This document shows, piece after piece, positions 18,044 through 26,936 of a stretch of DNA of 54,973 nt. Both the position numbers and the translations under genes were made by a program. This DNA comes from Propionispira raffinosivorans DSM 20765 (lineage in GTDB: Bacteria; Bacillota; Negativicutes; Selenomonadales; Selenomonadaceae). The DNA is taken from positions 1-54,973 of the forward strand of contig NZ_KB905866.1 of the NCBI RefSeq assembly GCF_000381065.1, read 5' to 3'. Position 1 is the stretch's first letter, and each line of letters begins with the position of its first letter. The notes under the pieces are model-generated. The model did no database searches. It was not told the origin of the DNA and saw only the letters and a program-made list of their open reading frames with translations.

Positions 18044-19075
18044 TTATTCGTCAAAAAGTATGACCATTTTCTTTACAGTTGGATCCGGATGACTCATATA
18101 ACCAAAAACTTTATCTATTTCATTGAATTTGATGAAGGTCGTTGCCACACCATCCAAAATGAAATCCTGATCTTCTATGTGTTTAATGGTGGGTTCAAAT
18201 TGATAGCAAGACATTCTAGAACCAATAATATCTATTTCTCGCTGATTAATCATAGCCTGGGTAATAGCTTCCGGTTCCGTAACAAACCCCATTGGCACCA
18301 CTCTACCAGCATTTCTAATAATTCCCGGCTGCATGACAAAGGTCAAGGAACCAGGAAAACAGGCTGAATCAAAAGCGATACTAACACCTTTTTCCTTAGT
18401 GATTTCTTGCACTCTCTTCACAACATCCTCTGTTTTAGAGTTAATAACATAATCCGCACCATATTTTTTGGCCCTTTCTAAAGAACTATCGTTGATATCG
18501 CAACAAATGATTGTCTTACAACCTTTAGCTTTACAACTCTGCAAGATAATCGAACCTATTGTTCCCGTTCCCAGAATAAATACGACATCATCGGCTACCA
18601 CACGACCTCTGTTGGTACAATGCGCGCCGATAGCAAATGGTTCAACAAGTGCAGCATCCTTCCATGGCACATTCTTAGAAATTTTATAAACTTCCGTTTC
18701 CGGTGCTGTGAAGTATTCTCTCCAGCCGCCATCAGTGCCTGATCCTCTTACACGGACATTCTCACAGACATTTTTGCGGCCTATTTTGCACTGATAACAT
18801 TCTCCACAGGTCATAATAAGATCGACAATTACATGATCACCGACTTTAACCTTACTTACCTTGTTGCCAACGGCGGCAACAATACCAGCATTTTCATGAC
18901 CAGGAATTCTCGGATAGGTTGAGCATGGATTGGTTCCATGATATATATGAAAATCACTTCCGCATACGCCTGCCGATTGCATTTTTACCAAAACCTCATA
19001 ATCATTTGAAATTTTCGGCACTGGAACTTCTCTCACTTCAATTTCATGCGGTTTTACTACAACAATTTCTTTCAT
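18044..19075 (-). CDS. Zinc-dependent sugar-acid dehydrogenase, RspB/L-gulonate or L-idonate 5-dehydrogenase type
   Basis: A 343-residue medium-chain dehydrogenase with catalytic zinc residues in GVCGSDFHIYHG and GHENAG, structural zinc cysteines in CGECYQCKIGRKNVC, and Rossmann motif LGTGTIGS. It resembles RspB, LgoD and other 5-dehydrogenases that oxidise L-gulonate, L-idonate or L-galactonate. Pairing with an RspA-like dehydratase is a recurring context for such enzymes. The start at 19075 is preceded by GGAGAG; the longer frame to 19132 lacks one. The substrate is inferred from neighbours only. Confidence 0.83.
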   Translation of the reverse strand: MKEIVVVKPHEIEVREVPVPKISNDYEVLVKMQSAGVCGSDFHIYHGTNPCSTYPRIPGHENAGIVAAVGNKVSKVKVGDHVIVDLIMTCGECYQCKIGRKNVCENVRVRGSGTDGGWREYFTAPETEVYKISKNVPWKDAALVEPFAIGAHCTNRGRVVADDVVFILGTGTIGSIILQSCKAKGCKTIICCDINDSSLERAKKYGADYVINSKTEDVVKRVQEITKEKGVSIAFDSACFPGSLTFVMQPGIIRNAGRVVPMGFVTEPEAITQAMINQREIDIIGSRMSCYQFEPTIKHIEDQDFILDGVATTFIKFNEIDKVFGYMSHPDPTVKKMVILFDE

Positions 19076-19190
19076 AGATGTCACTCTCCATTTCTTAATA
19101 TATATCAACCGTTTACAAAATTTCGCAAACATTGATTGCCGTTATTTTTCATACTGCAATATTATAAGACTATTACAATATTTTCACTTT

Positions 19191-20531
19191 TTAAATACTA
19201 TCCTTTGGCATTTTCGTTAAATCAATCGGTTCTAACTTATCAACAACAAACAAAAATCCTATCGCACCAAAAAATGAAATTGCCGCAATATAATCCATCG
19301 CTAAATGAAAATTATTTGTTGCCTGTAGCAATGTTCCAAACACTATCGGTGTAAGAATTCCTGATAAATTACCAAAGACATTAAGGATAGCTCCAACTGT
19401 TCCCATCATTTTTTTTGGCATAATATCGCTCATGGCTACCCAGCCTAAATTAGAAGCAGCATTCGCAAAAAAAGCAATAGATAAAATACCAACTGCTATA
19501 ATAGGAGAATCCTCAAAAAAATTAGCTAAACATAAAACAGCAGAAATAATCATCCCTACTACCATAGGACATTTACGAGCAAACGTTGTAGATTTTCCTC
19601 TTTTTAACAAAGTATCGCTTATCGTTCCACCAATTAGAACACCTGCCATAGCCATTAAATATGGTACACAAGCTGTAAAACCAGCTTTATCTATTGAAAG
19701 ATGTAATCCTTTTTGCAAATATACAATAAACCAAGTTAAAAAGAAATATAATGTCGAGGACGCAGCAAACTGTGCAATAAATATCCCCCAAACTCTTCTT
19801 TGCTTTACTACATATTTAACCTCAGCCCAAGAAACCTTTTCTGCTTGTTTTGTTCCATCTACATCTGGATTATAGCCACCATTATTTTTTATATAATCCA
19901 ATTCCTGCTGATTTACTTTTTTGCTGTCCTTGGGATCCCGATAAAATGCATACCAAACAAATCCATAAACAATCGCAATACCACCCGAGAAGTAAAATAC
20001 CGACTCCCAACCTATATTCGCAACCATAATTGCCAATACCGGTGTAAATATTGCTAAGCCTATATATTGAGCTGATGAGTATGTGCTGATTGCTCTAGCC
20101 CTTTCTTTATTAGGAAACCAAAGAGAAGCAATCTTTGTATTACTTGGATATGCCGGTGCTTCTGCAATACCAATTAAGATGCGGCAAAATATCAGAAAAG
20201 CAAAGGAAGCACTAGCCGTAATAAAAATTACTTGGGAACTAAACGCCATTATGAATGTAAATAATCCCCAAATAGTAATAGCTGCTCCATATAATAAACG
20301 CGGTCCAAATTTATCCAACAATATTCCTACGGGTATTTGAGCGATGGTATAGGACCATGTAAATGCTGAAAATAATATTCCCAGTTCGGTAGCACTTAAA
20401 TCGAATTGACTTTGAATTGCTGAACCCGCAACGGATAAATTTGCTCGATCCATATAATTAATGGCAACGGCAACAAAAAGCAAAGCTAATATTCCTAATC
20501 TGGCTTTGGTCGGTTTTTCCCCTATCTCCAT
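19191..20531 (-). CDS. MFS transporter, anion:cation symporter family (GudP/ExuT-like)
   Basis: A 446-residue, 12-helix major facilitator protein. The early motif INYMDRANLSVAG is typical of ACS-family sugar-acid carriers such as GudP and ExuT, and the loop after helix 2 (GILLDKFGPR) fits the MFS A motif. The likely role is proton-coupled uptake of a hexonate. The ATG at 20531 follows GAGGAG. It lies upstream of the RspB-like gene; the next transporter belongs to a different branch of the same family, so the locus may take up two acids. Confidence 0.87.
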   Translation of the reverse strand: MEIGEKPTKARLGILALLFVAVAINYMDRANLSVAGSAIQSQFDLSATELGILFSAFTWSYTIAQIPVGILLDKFGPRLLYGAAITIWGLFTFIMAFSSQVIFITASASFAFLIFCRILIGIAEAPAYPSNTKIASLWFPNKERARAISTYSSAQYIGLAIFTPVLAIMVANIGWESVFYFSGGIAIVYGFVWYAFYRDPKDSKKVNQQELDYIKNNGGYNPDVDGTKQAEKVSWAEVKYVVKQRRVWGIFIAQFAASSTLYFFLTWFIVYLQKGLHLSIDKAGFTACVPYLMAMAGVLIGGTISDTLLKRGKSTTFARKCPMVVGMIISAVLCLANFFEDSPIIAVGILSIAFFANAASNLGWVAMSDIMPKKMMGTVGAILNVFGNLSGILTPIVFGTLLQATNNFHLAMDYIAAISFFGAIGFLFVVDKLEPIDLTKMPKDSI

Positions 20532-20860
20532 AATTGACAACTCCTCATAAATATATATCAGCATAAGCCTTACAATACCTATCATATTTTTTTAAAATAC
20601 TATCATATATATCGGAGAATAATGCATTGTAAAGTTTAAAAATACCGATTACTTTGATATAAATTTTAATTTTATAGATTGTTTTTTCAACAAAGAAATT
20701 TATGTAAATACATTTATTAAAAATATTCCATGAATTATAAAAACAATAGTATCATAATCAATAGGCATCTTTTGTTTGGTGTTATCTACTTTGTTTTTTT
20801 TAACAAAAGACGTCTATTAATCTATTATTAATTAAAATAATTAACTCAAATCATAAACTT

Positions 20861-21160
20861 TGTGTATATTCAAGTAAGCTCGTGAAAACTTTCAGTAGTG
20901 CTTTTTAGGCTCCTTCAATGCTTGAATTACAAGCTCAGGTGTTGCCAATCTAGCCACTCTTGAATGTCAGCACCATTGGTCTGTATGGGCATCGCCACAA
21001 CCAAGCCAATCTGTTCTCATCTTAAATTTTTATCGAATATTTACAATTCTCCAACTATTTAAGCATCGCCAATATGATTGATACGAATATAACCGATTAA
21101 TCTTTCGGAAATTAAGTACCTACATTCATACGGAGTCTCAAACAGTTCATCTAAGTCAAT
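20861..21160 (-). pseudogene. Decayed remnant of a second RspA/ManD-type dehydratase gene
   Basis: About 300 bases align with the 3' half of the intact dehydratase gene (roughly 22840-23170) in the same orientation. Matched stretches include GTATATTCAAGTAAGCT against GTCTGTATTCAGGTAAGCC, and ATTAATCTTTCGGAAATTAAG against ATTAATCTTTCAGAAATTAAG. The remnant has many substitutions, lacks internal blocks and has no open frame. The flanks (20532-20860 and 21161-21214) are AT-rich and hold nothing else I recognise. It indicates an earlier tandem transporter-dehydratase unit that has decayed. Confidence 0.8.
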
Positions 21161-21214
21161 AAGTAACAATTTCTTTTTTCCTTTAATATAAAAAAGTTAT
21201 ATATATAAATGAGT

Positions 21215-22489
21215 TCATCTGGGAAAATTTCCCACAGTTTTTTTAGTTGTTGAAAATTTTGTCATTATCGCTAAAATTACTGCAATTGCCAATGACCCAG
21301 CCATAAACACATAAGATGCGCTTGGCGTTCCAGTGGCACCATTCAAATACCCTACGATATATGCTCCAACAAAAGAACCCAATGCCCCGAAACTAACAAT
21401 TAAAGCTGTTGCTCCACCAACCACATTTTTTGGTATAACTTCTGGCATAACGGCAAAAAACGGACCGTAGGGAGTATACATACAAGCACCAGCAACAACA
21501 AGCAGGCCATACGATAGCCAAAAATCAGACGCACCAACAATGTAAGATGCGATAAAACAAATTGTACCAGCAAATAAGAAAGTCACAACTACCCCTTTAC
21601 GATTTTGACTTCGGTCAGAATAATACGACACACTGAGCATGAACAACACAGCTAGCGCATATGGTACTGCCGTAAGCCAACCAGTTGTCACGATGCCCAT
21701 GTTAGACGCATTCTTTAGAATGGATGGTAACCACATAATAAACCCATACATACCAATATTCCAGAAAAAATGTATGAAAGAAAATGAAATTACTTTACCA
21801 GATCTGAAAGCTTCACCATAATTTTTAATAGGTTTCAATTCTTTTTGTTCTTCTAATAGTGCCTCTTCCAGATCGTTTTTCTCCTGTTCTGTTAACCATT
21901 TTGCATCCCGTGGACGATTTACAAACACACGCCACCAAACAAAAGCCCAAATTAACGCAGGAAAGCCTTCGATGATAAACATGAGCCTCCAGCCAAAAGA
22001 ATCGCACAGATATCCTGATAATACAGACATCCATAGTACCGTAATTGGATTTCCTAAAAACAGGAGGTTATTTGCCTTTGCACGTTCTTGTTTAGTAAAC
22101 CAATGGCTAAGGAAAATAAGCATTGCTGGCATTATAACACTTTCGGCCACGCCCAGCAAAAATCTGATGCAGTACAACGCAGTAATATCATTAACCATAC
22201 CAGTTGCAATAGCAAAAATTCCCCAAAAAATCAAGCTCCAAAATACTAGTGTTTTAGAGCTATGCTTTTCCGAATAAATACCACCCGGTATTTGAAAAAA
22301 GAAATATCCCAGAAAAAATAATGCCCCTAACAAAGAAGATGCCCCAGGCGTAATATGTAGATCCGTTGCTAGTCCTGCAGCTGCCCCAAATCCGTAATTT
22401 GCTCGATCAAGATAAGCTAAACTATAAGTGATAAAAGCTATCGGGATTAGCCGTATCCAACGTGCTGAAGCCAACTGTTTCATTTCCAT
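21215..22489 (-). CDS. MFS transporter, anion:cation symporter family (RhmT/LgoT-like)
   Basis: A 424-residue, 12-helix carrier. The first helix ends SLAYLDRANYGFG and the A-motif loop is GGIYSEKHSSK, as in L-rhamnonate, L-galactonate and phthalate permeases. The central cytoplasmic loop is charged (EQEKNDLEEALLEEQ). It probably imports the acid used by the dehydratase encoded just upstream. The ATG at 22489 follows GGAGGAG by about nine bases. Confidence 0.87.
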   Translation of the reverse strand: MEMKQLASARWIRLIPIAFITYSLAYLDRANYGFGAAAGLATDLHITPGASSLLGALFFLGYFFFQIPGGIYSEKHSSKTLVFWSLIFWGIFAIATGMVNDITALYCIRFLLGVAESVIMPAMLIFLSHWFTKQERAKANNLLFLGNPITVLWMSVLSGYLCDSFGWRLMFIIEGFPALIWAFVWWRVFVNRPRDAKWLTEQEKNDLEEALLEEQKELKPIKNYGEAFRSGKVISFSFIHFFWNIGMYGFIMWLPSILKNASNMGIVTTGWLTAVPYALAVLFMLSVSYYSDRSQNRKGVVVTFLFAGTICFIASYIVGASDFWLSYGLLVVAGACMYTPYGPFFAVMPEVIPKNVVGGATALIVSFGALGSFVGAYIVGYLNGATGTPSASYVFMAGSLAIAVILAIMTKFSTTKKTVGNFPR

Positions 22490-22700
22490 AATTAACTCTC
22501 CTCCCTATATAACTATAGGTTTTTCTCTTAAATTCTCTCTTTTTCTCAGTATTTCAAAAAATTTCAAAGTGCTTCGTGCGGCGTAAATATACATCTTATG
22601 CTTTTAGTTAAAAATTCTATTAGTAAGTTGAAATATCTTTTTTACCTTTCCAGCTTAATTTTTTACAAAGTTACAAATGGTTCATTTGAATCTTATTTTA

Positions 22701-23948
22701 TTACGGAGTTTGTAAGTTTCCATCAACCAACCTTGTTTGTGTCCACAAGGTTACGGTATTTTCACAGGGATACTTTTTCGCTGCTTCTTCATTGATATCT
22801 ACGCCAAGCCCAGCTTTATCATTGGCATAAACATAGCCTTGTCTGTATTCAGGTAAGCCTGGAAAAACTTCCAGAAGTGCTTCTTTAGGTCCCTTCAACT
22901 CTTGAATTACAAAATTAGGCGGTTCTGTGCCTGACCATTCTTGAACACCAAAATTATATGCGGCTAAATCAAGATGGATGTTGGCCGCATGGGCAAGCGG
23001 CGACATATCGCCTGGTCCATGCCAAGCTGTTCTCACTCCAAATTGTTCAGCGAATATTTGCAATTTTCTAGCTGCTGTAATTCCACCAATCTGGCTGATG
23101 TGAACACGAATATAATCAATTAATCTTTCAGAAATTAAGCCTCTCCATTCATACGGATTATTAAACAACTCACCTTGGGCCAACGGAATAGAAGTCTGCG
23201 CCCGAAGCTGTCTGATCCAATCCCCTTGTTCCAATGGAATTGCATCCTCTAAAAAGAACAACTTAAATGGTTCCAATTCTTTAGCAAAACTAATGGCTTC
23301 GATTGGGCTGAGACGTTCATGTACGTCATGGCAAAGTTCCATATCAAATCCTATTTTCGTACGAATGTCTTCAAATAATTTTACCGTATCTCGCATATAC
23401 TTATTGCTGTTAAGATAAACCCCATCGGCTGCCCCAACTGGTGCATTAATCGGTGCTTTATCATATCCGCCACCACCATAACCACCACATTGACAACGAA
23501 TATGCGTGATGCCTTGCTCTTTGTATCTTTGAATGTTTTCACAGATTTCATTTACATCTTTACCATCCGCATGTCGATAAATAGGCACACCTTCACGACA
23601 TTTTCCACCAAAAAGTTGATATAGTGGCATATTAGCCATTTTCCCTTTAATATCCCATAAAGCCATGTCCACACCAGAAATTGCATTATTTTCAATTGGT
23701 CCATTGCGCCAATATGCATTTTGATGCATCAAATGCCACAGTTCTTCAATGTTTTCTACACTTCTACCAACGAGAAGTGGTTTTAAATATTCTTCAATTA
23801 CACACGTAACCGCTAGATGCCGATAAGCAAAAGTTGCACACCCTAAACCATATAGACCATCCTGATTTGTTTCTACTTTGACAACAATTAGGTTGATTCC
23901 CTCAGGTGCTGTTAGAATCACCTTAATATTCGTAATTTTTATTCCCAT
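22701..23948 (-). CDS. Enolase-superfamily sugar-acid dehydratase, ManD/RspA subgroup
   Basis: A 415-residue mandelate racemase-like enolase-superfamily enzyme. Members dehydrate D-mannonate and/or D-gluconate to 2-keto-3-deoxygluconate. Metal-ligand regions are MELCHDVHER, FFLEDAIP and LAQGELFN; the catalytic His region is TAWHGPGDMSP. My recollection is that Pro after HG in that motif accompanies low-efficiency ManD members (RspA-like) and Ala the high-efficiency ones. The start at 23948 is supported by AGGAGG. Paired with the SDR and RspB-like enzyme, it fits a route L-idonate to 5-keto-gluconate to gluconate to 2-keto-3-deoxygluconate, or the L-gulonate/fructuronate/mannonate route. Confidence 0.86.
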   Translation of the reverse strand: MGIKITNIKVILTAPEGINLIVVKVETNQDGLYGLGCATFAYRHLAVTCVIEEYLKPLLVGRSVENIEELWHLMHQNAYWRNGPIENNAISGVDMALWDIKGKMANMPLYQLFGGKCREGVPIYRHADGKDVNEICENIQRYKEQGITHIRCQCGGYGGGGYDKAPINAPVGAADGVYLNSNKYMRDTVKLFEDIRTKIGFDMELCHDVHERLSPIEAISFAKELEPFKLFFLEDAIPLEQGDWIRQLRAQTSIPLAQGELFNNPYEWRGLISERLIDYIRVHISQIGGITAARKLQIFAEQFGVRTAWHGPGDMSPLAHAANIHLDLAAYNFGVQEWSGTEPPNFVIQELKGPKEALLEVFPGLPEYRQGYVYANDKAGLGVDINEEAAKKYPCENTVTLWTQTRLVDGNLQTP

Positions 23949-23992
23949 TTTCGATCCTCCTATTTTATTAACATTTATATAATGCCCCAATG

Positions 23993-24010
23993 TTGTAGGT
24001 CGTCATACAA
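23993..24010. promoter_or_regulatory. Candidate GntR-family operator upstream of the dehydratase gene
   Basis: TTGTAGGTCGTCATACAA is an imperfect palindrome (TTGTA, eight bases, TACAA) typical in size and style for FadR/FCD-type GntR repressors. It sits 45 bases upstream of the dehydratase start. A TATATA-like -10 lies between (about 23970-23980), so bound repressor would cover the -35 side. The GntR gene is directly upstream. No second clear copy was found by eye before the other genes of the locus. Confidence 0.5.
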
Positions 24011-24033
24011 GTTAAAATAAAAAAAATATTTTT

Positions 24034-24711
24034 TTATTTTAACTTTATGCGATCTATAGCCTGTTGCAAATGTTCTTTCATTAATTTTTTTGCTTTTCTA
24101 GCATCTTTTATTTTAATCGCCTTCACTAATAAAGCGTGAAAATAAATCCCATCATTATAACCAAAGGCCTCATTCATCTGTTTATGATTTTTTGTTGTCT
24201 TCTGAAAAACTTCTTTTAAGCAATTATCCAATAAATGATTGCCCGTAGCATGACAAATTTCTTCATGAAAAAGAATATCCTGTTTGACAAATTCTTCAGA
24301 TTGACCAATATTATTTTTCATATTCCCCAGATATATCTCAAGGTTGTTTATGGTCTCAGGTGTTGCCTGTTGAGCAGCAATATATGCACATTCGGGTTCA
24401 ATGATTCGTCTAAATTCTAAAACTTGGTTTATATCATCATAATTAGCATCATTAATTGCATTTAAATTCTTGTTTACGCCCATAATCTTATTCGTTCTTA
24501 CAAATGTACCTTTTCCATGAACGCTCTGCAATACATCTAAGGCAATAAATTGCTGAATTGCAACTCTTATACTGGAACGGCTTACACCTAAAATTTCCGT
24601 TAGATTGTTTTCTGACGGAATTTTTTCTCCCACTGACCATGTACCATTCTCAATATTTTCCTTTAAGTATTCGATAACTTGTTGTGTAATATTCACTTTA
24701 ATAATTTGCAA
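24034..24711 (-). CDS. GntR-family (FCD type) transcriptional regulator
   Basis: A 225-residue regulator with an N-terminal winged HTH (KIPSENNLTEILGVSRSSIR) and a C-terminal all-helical FCD ligand domain whose metal-binding pattern is visible (D and H in DILFHEEICHATGN, then H in YFHALLVKAI). FCD regulators often sense sugar acids, e.g. UxuR, ExuR, LgoR. It is the first gene of the minus-strand sugar-acid cluster and probably represses it. The start is a TTG at 24711, eight bases after AAGG. Confidence 0.87.
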   Translation of the reverse strand: MQIIKVNITQQVIEYLKENIENGTWSVGEKIPSENNLTEILGVSRSSIRVAIQQFIALDVLQSVHGKGTFVRTNKIMGVNKNLNAINDANYDDINQVLEFRRIIEPECAYIAAQQATPETINNLEIYLGNMKNNIGQSEEFVKQDILFHEEICHATGNHLLDNCLKEVFQKTTKNHKQMNEAFGYNDGIYFHALLVKAIKIKDARKAKKLMKEHLQQAIDRIKLK

Positions 24712-24923
24712 TAATAATACCTTCTATCTCCATTCTTACTCATCAGTCGTTACTCTTCATACATGTTTTTCTTTATTATAAACTACCACTCGAAACTAAT
24801 CAAGTGAAAATACAGAAAATTTAATTTAAAGTAACATCGCGATAAATTCAGAGCGCTCCTAGTTGTGTGATTTTCGTTTCCCCTCGCATTACTGCCACAG
24901 CAGACTAAAGTCTAAATTACAGC

Positions 24924-24988
24924 AAAAGAACCATCCGTTCGAATTGATGGCTCTTTTACTATAGAACGAATTAATTTTTATACTATGT
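24924..24988. terminator. Terminator-like hairpin plus second copy of the 35-bp dispersed repeat
   Basis: AAAAGAACCATC (24924-24935) and GATGGCTCTTTT (24946-24957) pair with one mismatch, like the gat terminator at 17104. The 35-bp repeat (24954-24988) overlaps its end and matches 916-950. The hairpin lies just past the 3' end of the NimA-like gene and probably terminates it. The rest of 24712-24923 has no feature I can support. Confidence 0.6.
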
Positions 24989-25007
24989 ACGAAGCACTAC
25001 TCTACCA

Positions 25008-25463
25008 TCAGCCTCGTGATTTACCGGTAACTTGAAGAATCTCGATCTTAAGAACTTTCGTTTTTTCACTGGCATTATCAATATACTTGACACCTGCTTC
25101 ATAAAACTCCGGACTGTACTTTTTCACAATAGCGATAAGACCCTCCCGTTTTTCTTCCGGATCTTTCACTTCATGGATTTTACCAACCACGATGGCTGAT
25201 TTATATTTCGTCGAAAAAGCTTCCGGCATGAGTTCCACCGCATCATACACGCTAAAACAAACGTTGCTGTTTATACCTATATTATCCAATTTCTTACCTT
25301 CTACGGCACTATGCAAATAAATCGCTTCTTTTGCATAAACAAAATTAAGCGGAACCACATACGGTGTATGATCTGGATTCACTGTAGCCAATGACCCCAC
25401 TTCTGCTGTTTCCAAAAGCTTTATGGTTTCTTCTTTCGTTATTTCTCTATCTTTTCTTCTCAT
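25008..25463 (-). CDS. Pyridoxamine 5'-phosphate oxidase-fold flavin protein, NimA-like
   Basis: A 151-residue split-barrel protein. The N-terminal helix plus VGSLATVNPDHTPYVVPLNF and the following AIYLHSAVEGKKLDNI match the NimA/FMN-binding family, in which some members reduce nitroimidazoles and most have unknown substrates. The start at 25463 is nine bases after GAGGAGG; the ORF extends upstream to 25526 without a site. It stands alone between the sugar-acid locus and the PTS operon. A true resistance function cannot be inferred. Confidence 0.78.
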   Translation of the reverse strand: MRRKDREITKEETIKLLETAEVGSLATVNPDHTPYVVPLNFVYAKEAIYLHSAVEGKKLDNIGINSNVCFSVYDAVELMPEAFSTKYKSAIVVGKIHEVKDPEEKREGLIAIVKKYSPEFYEAGVKYIDNASEKTKVLKIEILQVTGKSRG

Positions 25464-25554
25464 TTCATGTGCCTCCTCATTTGTTGAAAAACCTTCTATC
25501 TCTAAATATACAACAAAATATGGCAATATAGAAGTTTTATATCAAATTAGACAT

Positions 25555-25606
25555 AAAAATGAAGGCTGGAAAACACCATGCAGAATATTATCCAGCCTTC
25601 ATTTTT
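25555..25606 (-). terminator. Strong bidirectional terminator after the PTS/SIS operon
   Basis: A perfect 16-bp stem, AAAAATGAAGGCTGGA (25555-25570) with TCCAGCCTTCATTTTT (25591-25606), carries A/T runs on both sides. It lies 17 bases after the last SIS gene (minus strand) and upstream of the NimA-like gene, so its main role is to end the PTS operon. Confidence 0.9.
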
Positions 25607-25622
25607 AAGATTAGATTACCGA

Positions 25623-26276
25623 TTAAGGTTTGCCAAAGATCTCATTTTCTACCGCGGCACAAAACATATGATAAATCATCACATGATACTCCTGAATGCG
25701 ATACGTTTCCGTTTCGGGAACCTTTATGCAAATATCCGCTACCGCTTCCAGTTCCCCTCCATCTTGGCCGGTGAGTGCCAGAACCGTCAAATCCCTTACT
25801 TTTGCTGCTTTGGCAGCATAGATGACATTTTCCGAGTAACCGGACGTACTAATCCCCAGAAAAACATCCCCCGCATTCCCTAGTCCCAAAACTTGTTGCG
25901 CAAAGCAGAGATTCGGTGCCTGATCATTGGTAAATGCTGTATTGAACGCAATTGGATTCACCAAAGAGAGCGCCGGTAAGCTTCCCTGTAGATTTTCGAT
26001 AAAATACGCTGCATCCTCAGGAAACATAAACTCAAATTGATCCTGCACCGCCCTTTTTAACTTACGCGGCAGAAGGAAGCCTTTCATGAGCTCCCCAACA
26101 ATATGTTCCGAATCTGCCGCACTGCCGCCGTTACCGCAGACCAGCAGTTTATGCTGATTGCTATAACAAACATACAGTGCTTCTACCGATGACAAAAAAG
26201 CATCTAGGCAAACTGATAATACCGGCTGCCGTTTTATAAGAATCTCAATGATGGATAAAGTCGTCTTTTTCAACAT
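25623..26276 (-). CDS. SIS-domain sugar-phosphate isomerase, GmhA-like (second copy)
   Basis: A 217-residue single SIS-domain protein. CGNGGSAADSEHIVGELMKGF closely matches the phosphate-binding segment of phosphoheptose isomerase GmhA, and ISTSGYSENV is the second phosphate loop. It may isomerise an aldose/ketose phosphate made by the PTS of this operon. The start at 26276 lies within the end of the preceding SIS gene (32-base overlap) with only a weak GGCGG site, implying translational coupling. No lipopolysaccharide heptose genes are nearby, so classical GmhA function is not implied. Confidence 0.82.
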   Translation of the reverse strand: MLKKTTLSIIEILIKRQPVLSVCLDAFLSSVEALYVCYSNQHKLLVCGNGGSAADSEHIVGELMKGFLLPRKLKRAVQDQFEFMFPEDAAYFIENLQGSLPALSLVNPIAFNTAFTNDQAPNLCFAQQVLGLGNAGDVFLGISTSGYSENVIYAAKAAKVRDLTVLALTGQDGGELEAVADICIKVPETETYRIQEYHVMIYHMFCAAVENEIFGKP

Positions 26277-26853
26277 CGAATACCGCCCCGCAAACTGCGT
26301 TTTTATGTTTATAAACCGTAACAATACTATGTTCTATGATTAAATGGAGATCTTCAATTTGTTCCGTAATGATCGAATCAATCGAAATATTATAATCCGA
26401 CTGTGCTTTTAACTTTCCTCCTGTAGCTCCAGTCAGACTGATAATCGTTCCTTTTTTTCTTTTTGCATACTCTACGGCACAAAGTACATTTTCTGAATTT
26501 CCACTTGCCGATACCGCAATGAGAAAATCTCCCGGATTCATAAGATTTTTGAGTCTTTCTTCAAAAACATGTTTATAGCCCAAATCATTGCCAAAGGCAG
26601 TAATCGTTTCAATATTATCGCACAACGAAATAATTTTAAAACGCCCTTCATCCCCTTCAATCGCATTTTTTCCTAAATCACAAACAAAATGATTGACCGT
26701 TGCCGCACTGCCGCCATTACCCAAAACAAAAATGTTTTTATCACGGACTCTAGCTTTCTCCATAAATTTAATCAGCCTTGCAATATTTTCTTCATCAAAA
26801 CCTTTTAAAATCTCAGCAACTTGATCCAAATACTCCCGAATCATACTCTTCAT
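26245..26853 (-). CDS. SIS-domain sugar-phosphate isomerase, GmhA-like (first copy)
   Basis: A 202-residue SIS protein with phosphate loops FVLGNGGSAATVNHFVCDLG and VSASGNSENVL. It shares the fold and motifs with the overlapping downstream gene but differs widely in sequence: the usual Asp of the SAAD segment is Thr (SAAT), and the C-terminal helix (EQIEDLHLIIEHSI) keeps the His-rich pattern of GmhA-like active sites. The two proteins may form a hetero-oligomer or act on successive intermediates. AAGGTG lies seven bases before the ATG. Confidence 0.82.
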   Translation of the reverse strand: MKSMIREYLDQVAEILKGFDEENIARLIKFMEKARVRDKNIFVLGNGGSAATVNHFVCDLGKNAIEGDEGRFKIISLCDNIETITAFGNDLGYKHVFEERLKNLMNPGDFLIAVSASGNSENVLCAVEYAKRKKGTIISLTGATGGKLKAQSDYNISIDSIITEQIEDLHLIIEHSIVTVYKHKNAVCGAVFDVEKDDFIHH

Positions 26854-26936
26854 CGTTTTTCACCTTTCATAAAATCCAACAGACAAGATAAAATGTGAAC
26901 ACAAACCCTGTCTGCTGAATCTAAAATAGTTACAAC

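Noticed and set aside
25008..25463. Considered a nitroimidazole resistance gene
   Set aside because: Only the general FMN-binding split-barrel family is visible; most members have no resistance role and nothing in the context supports one.
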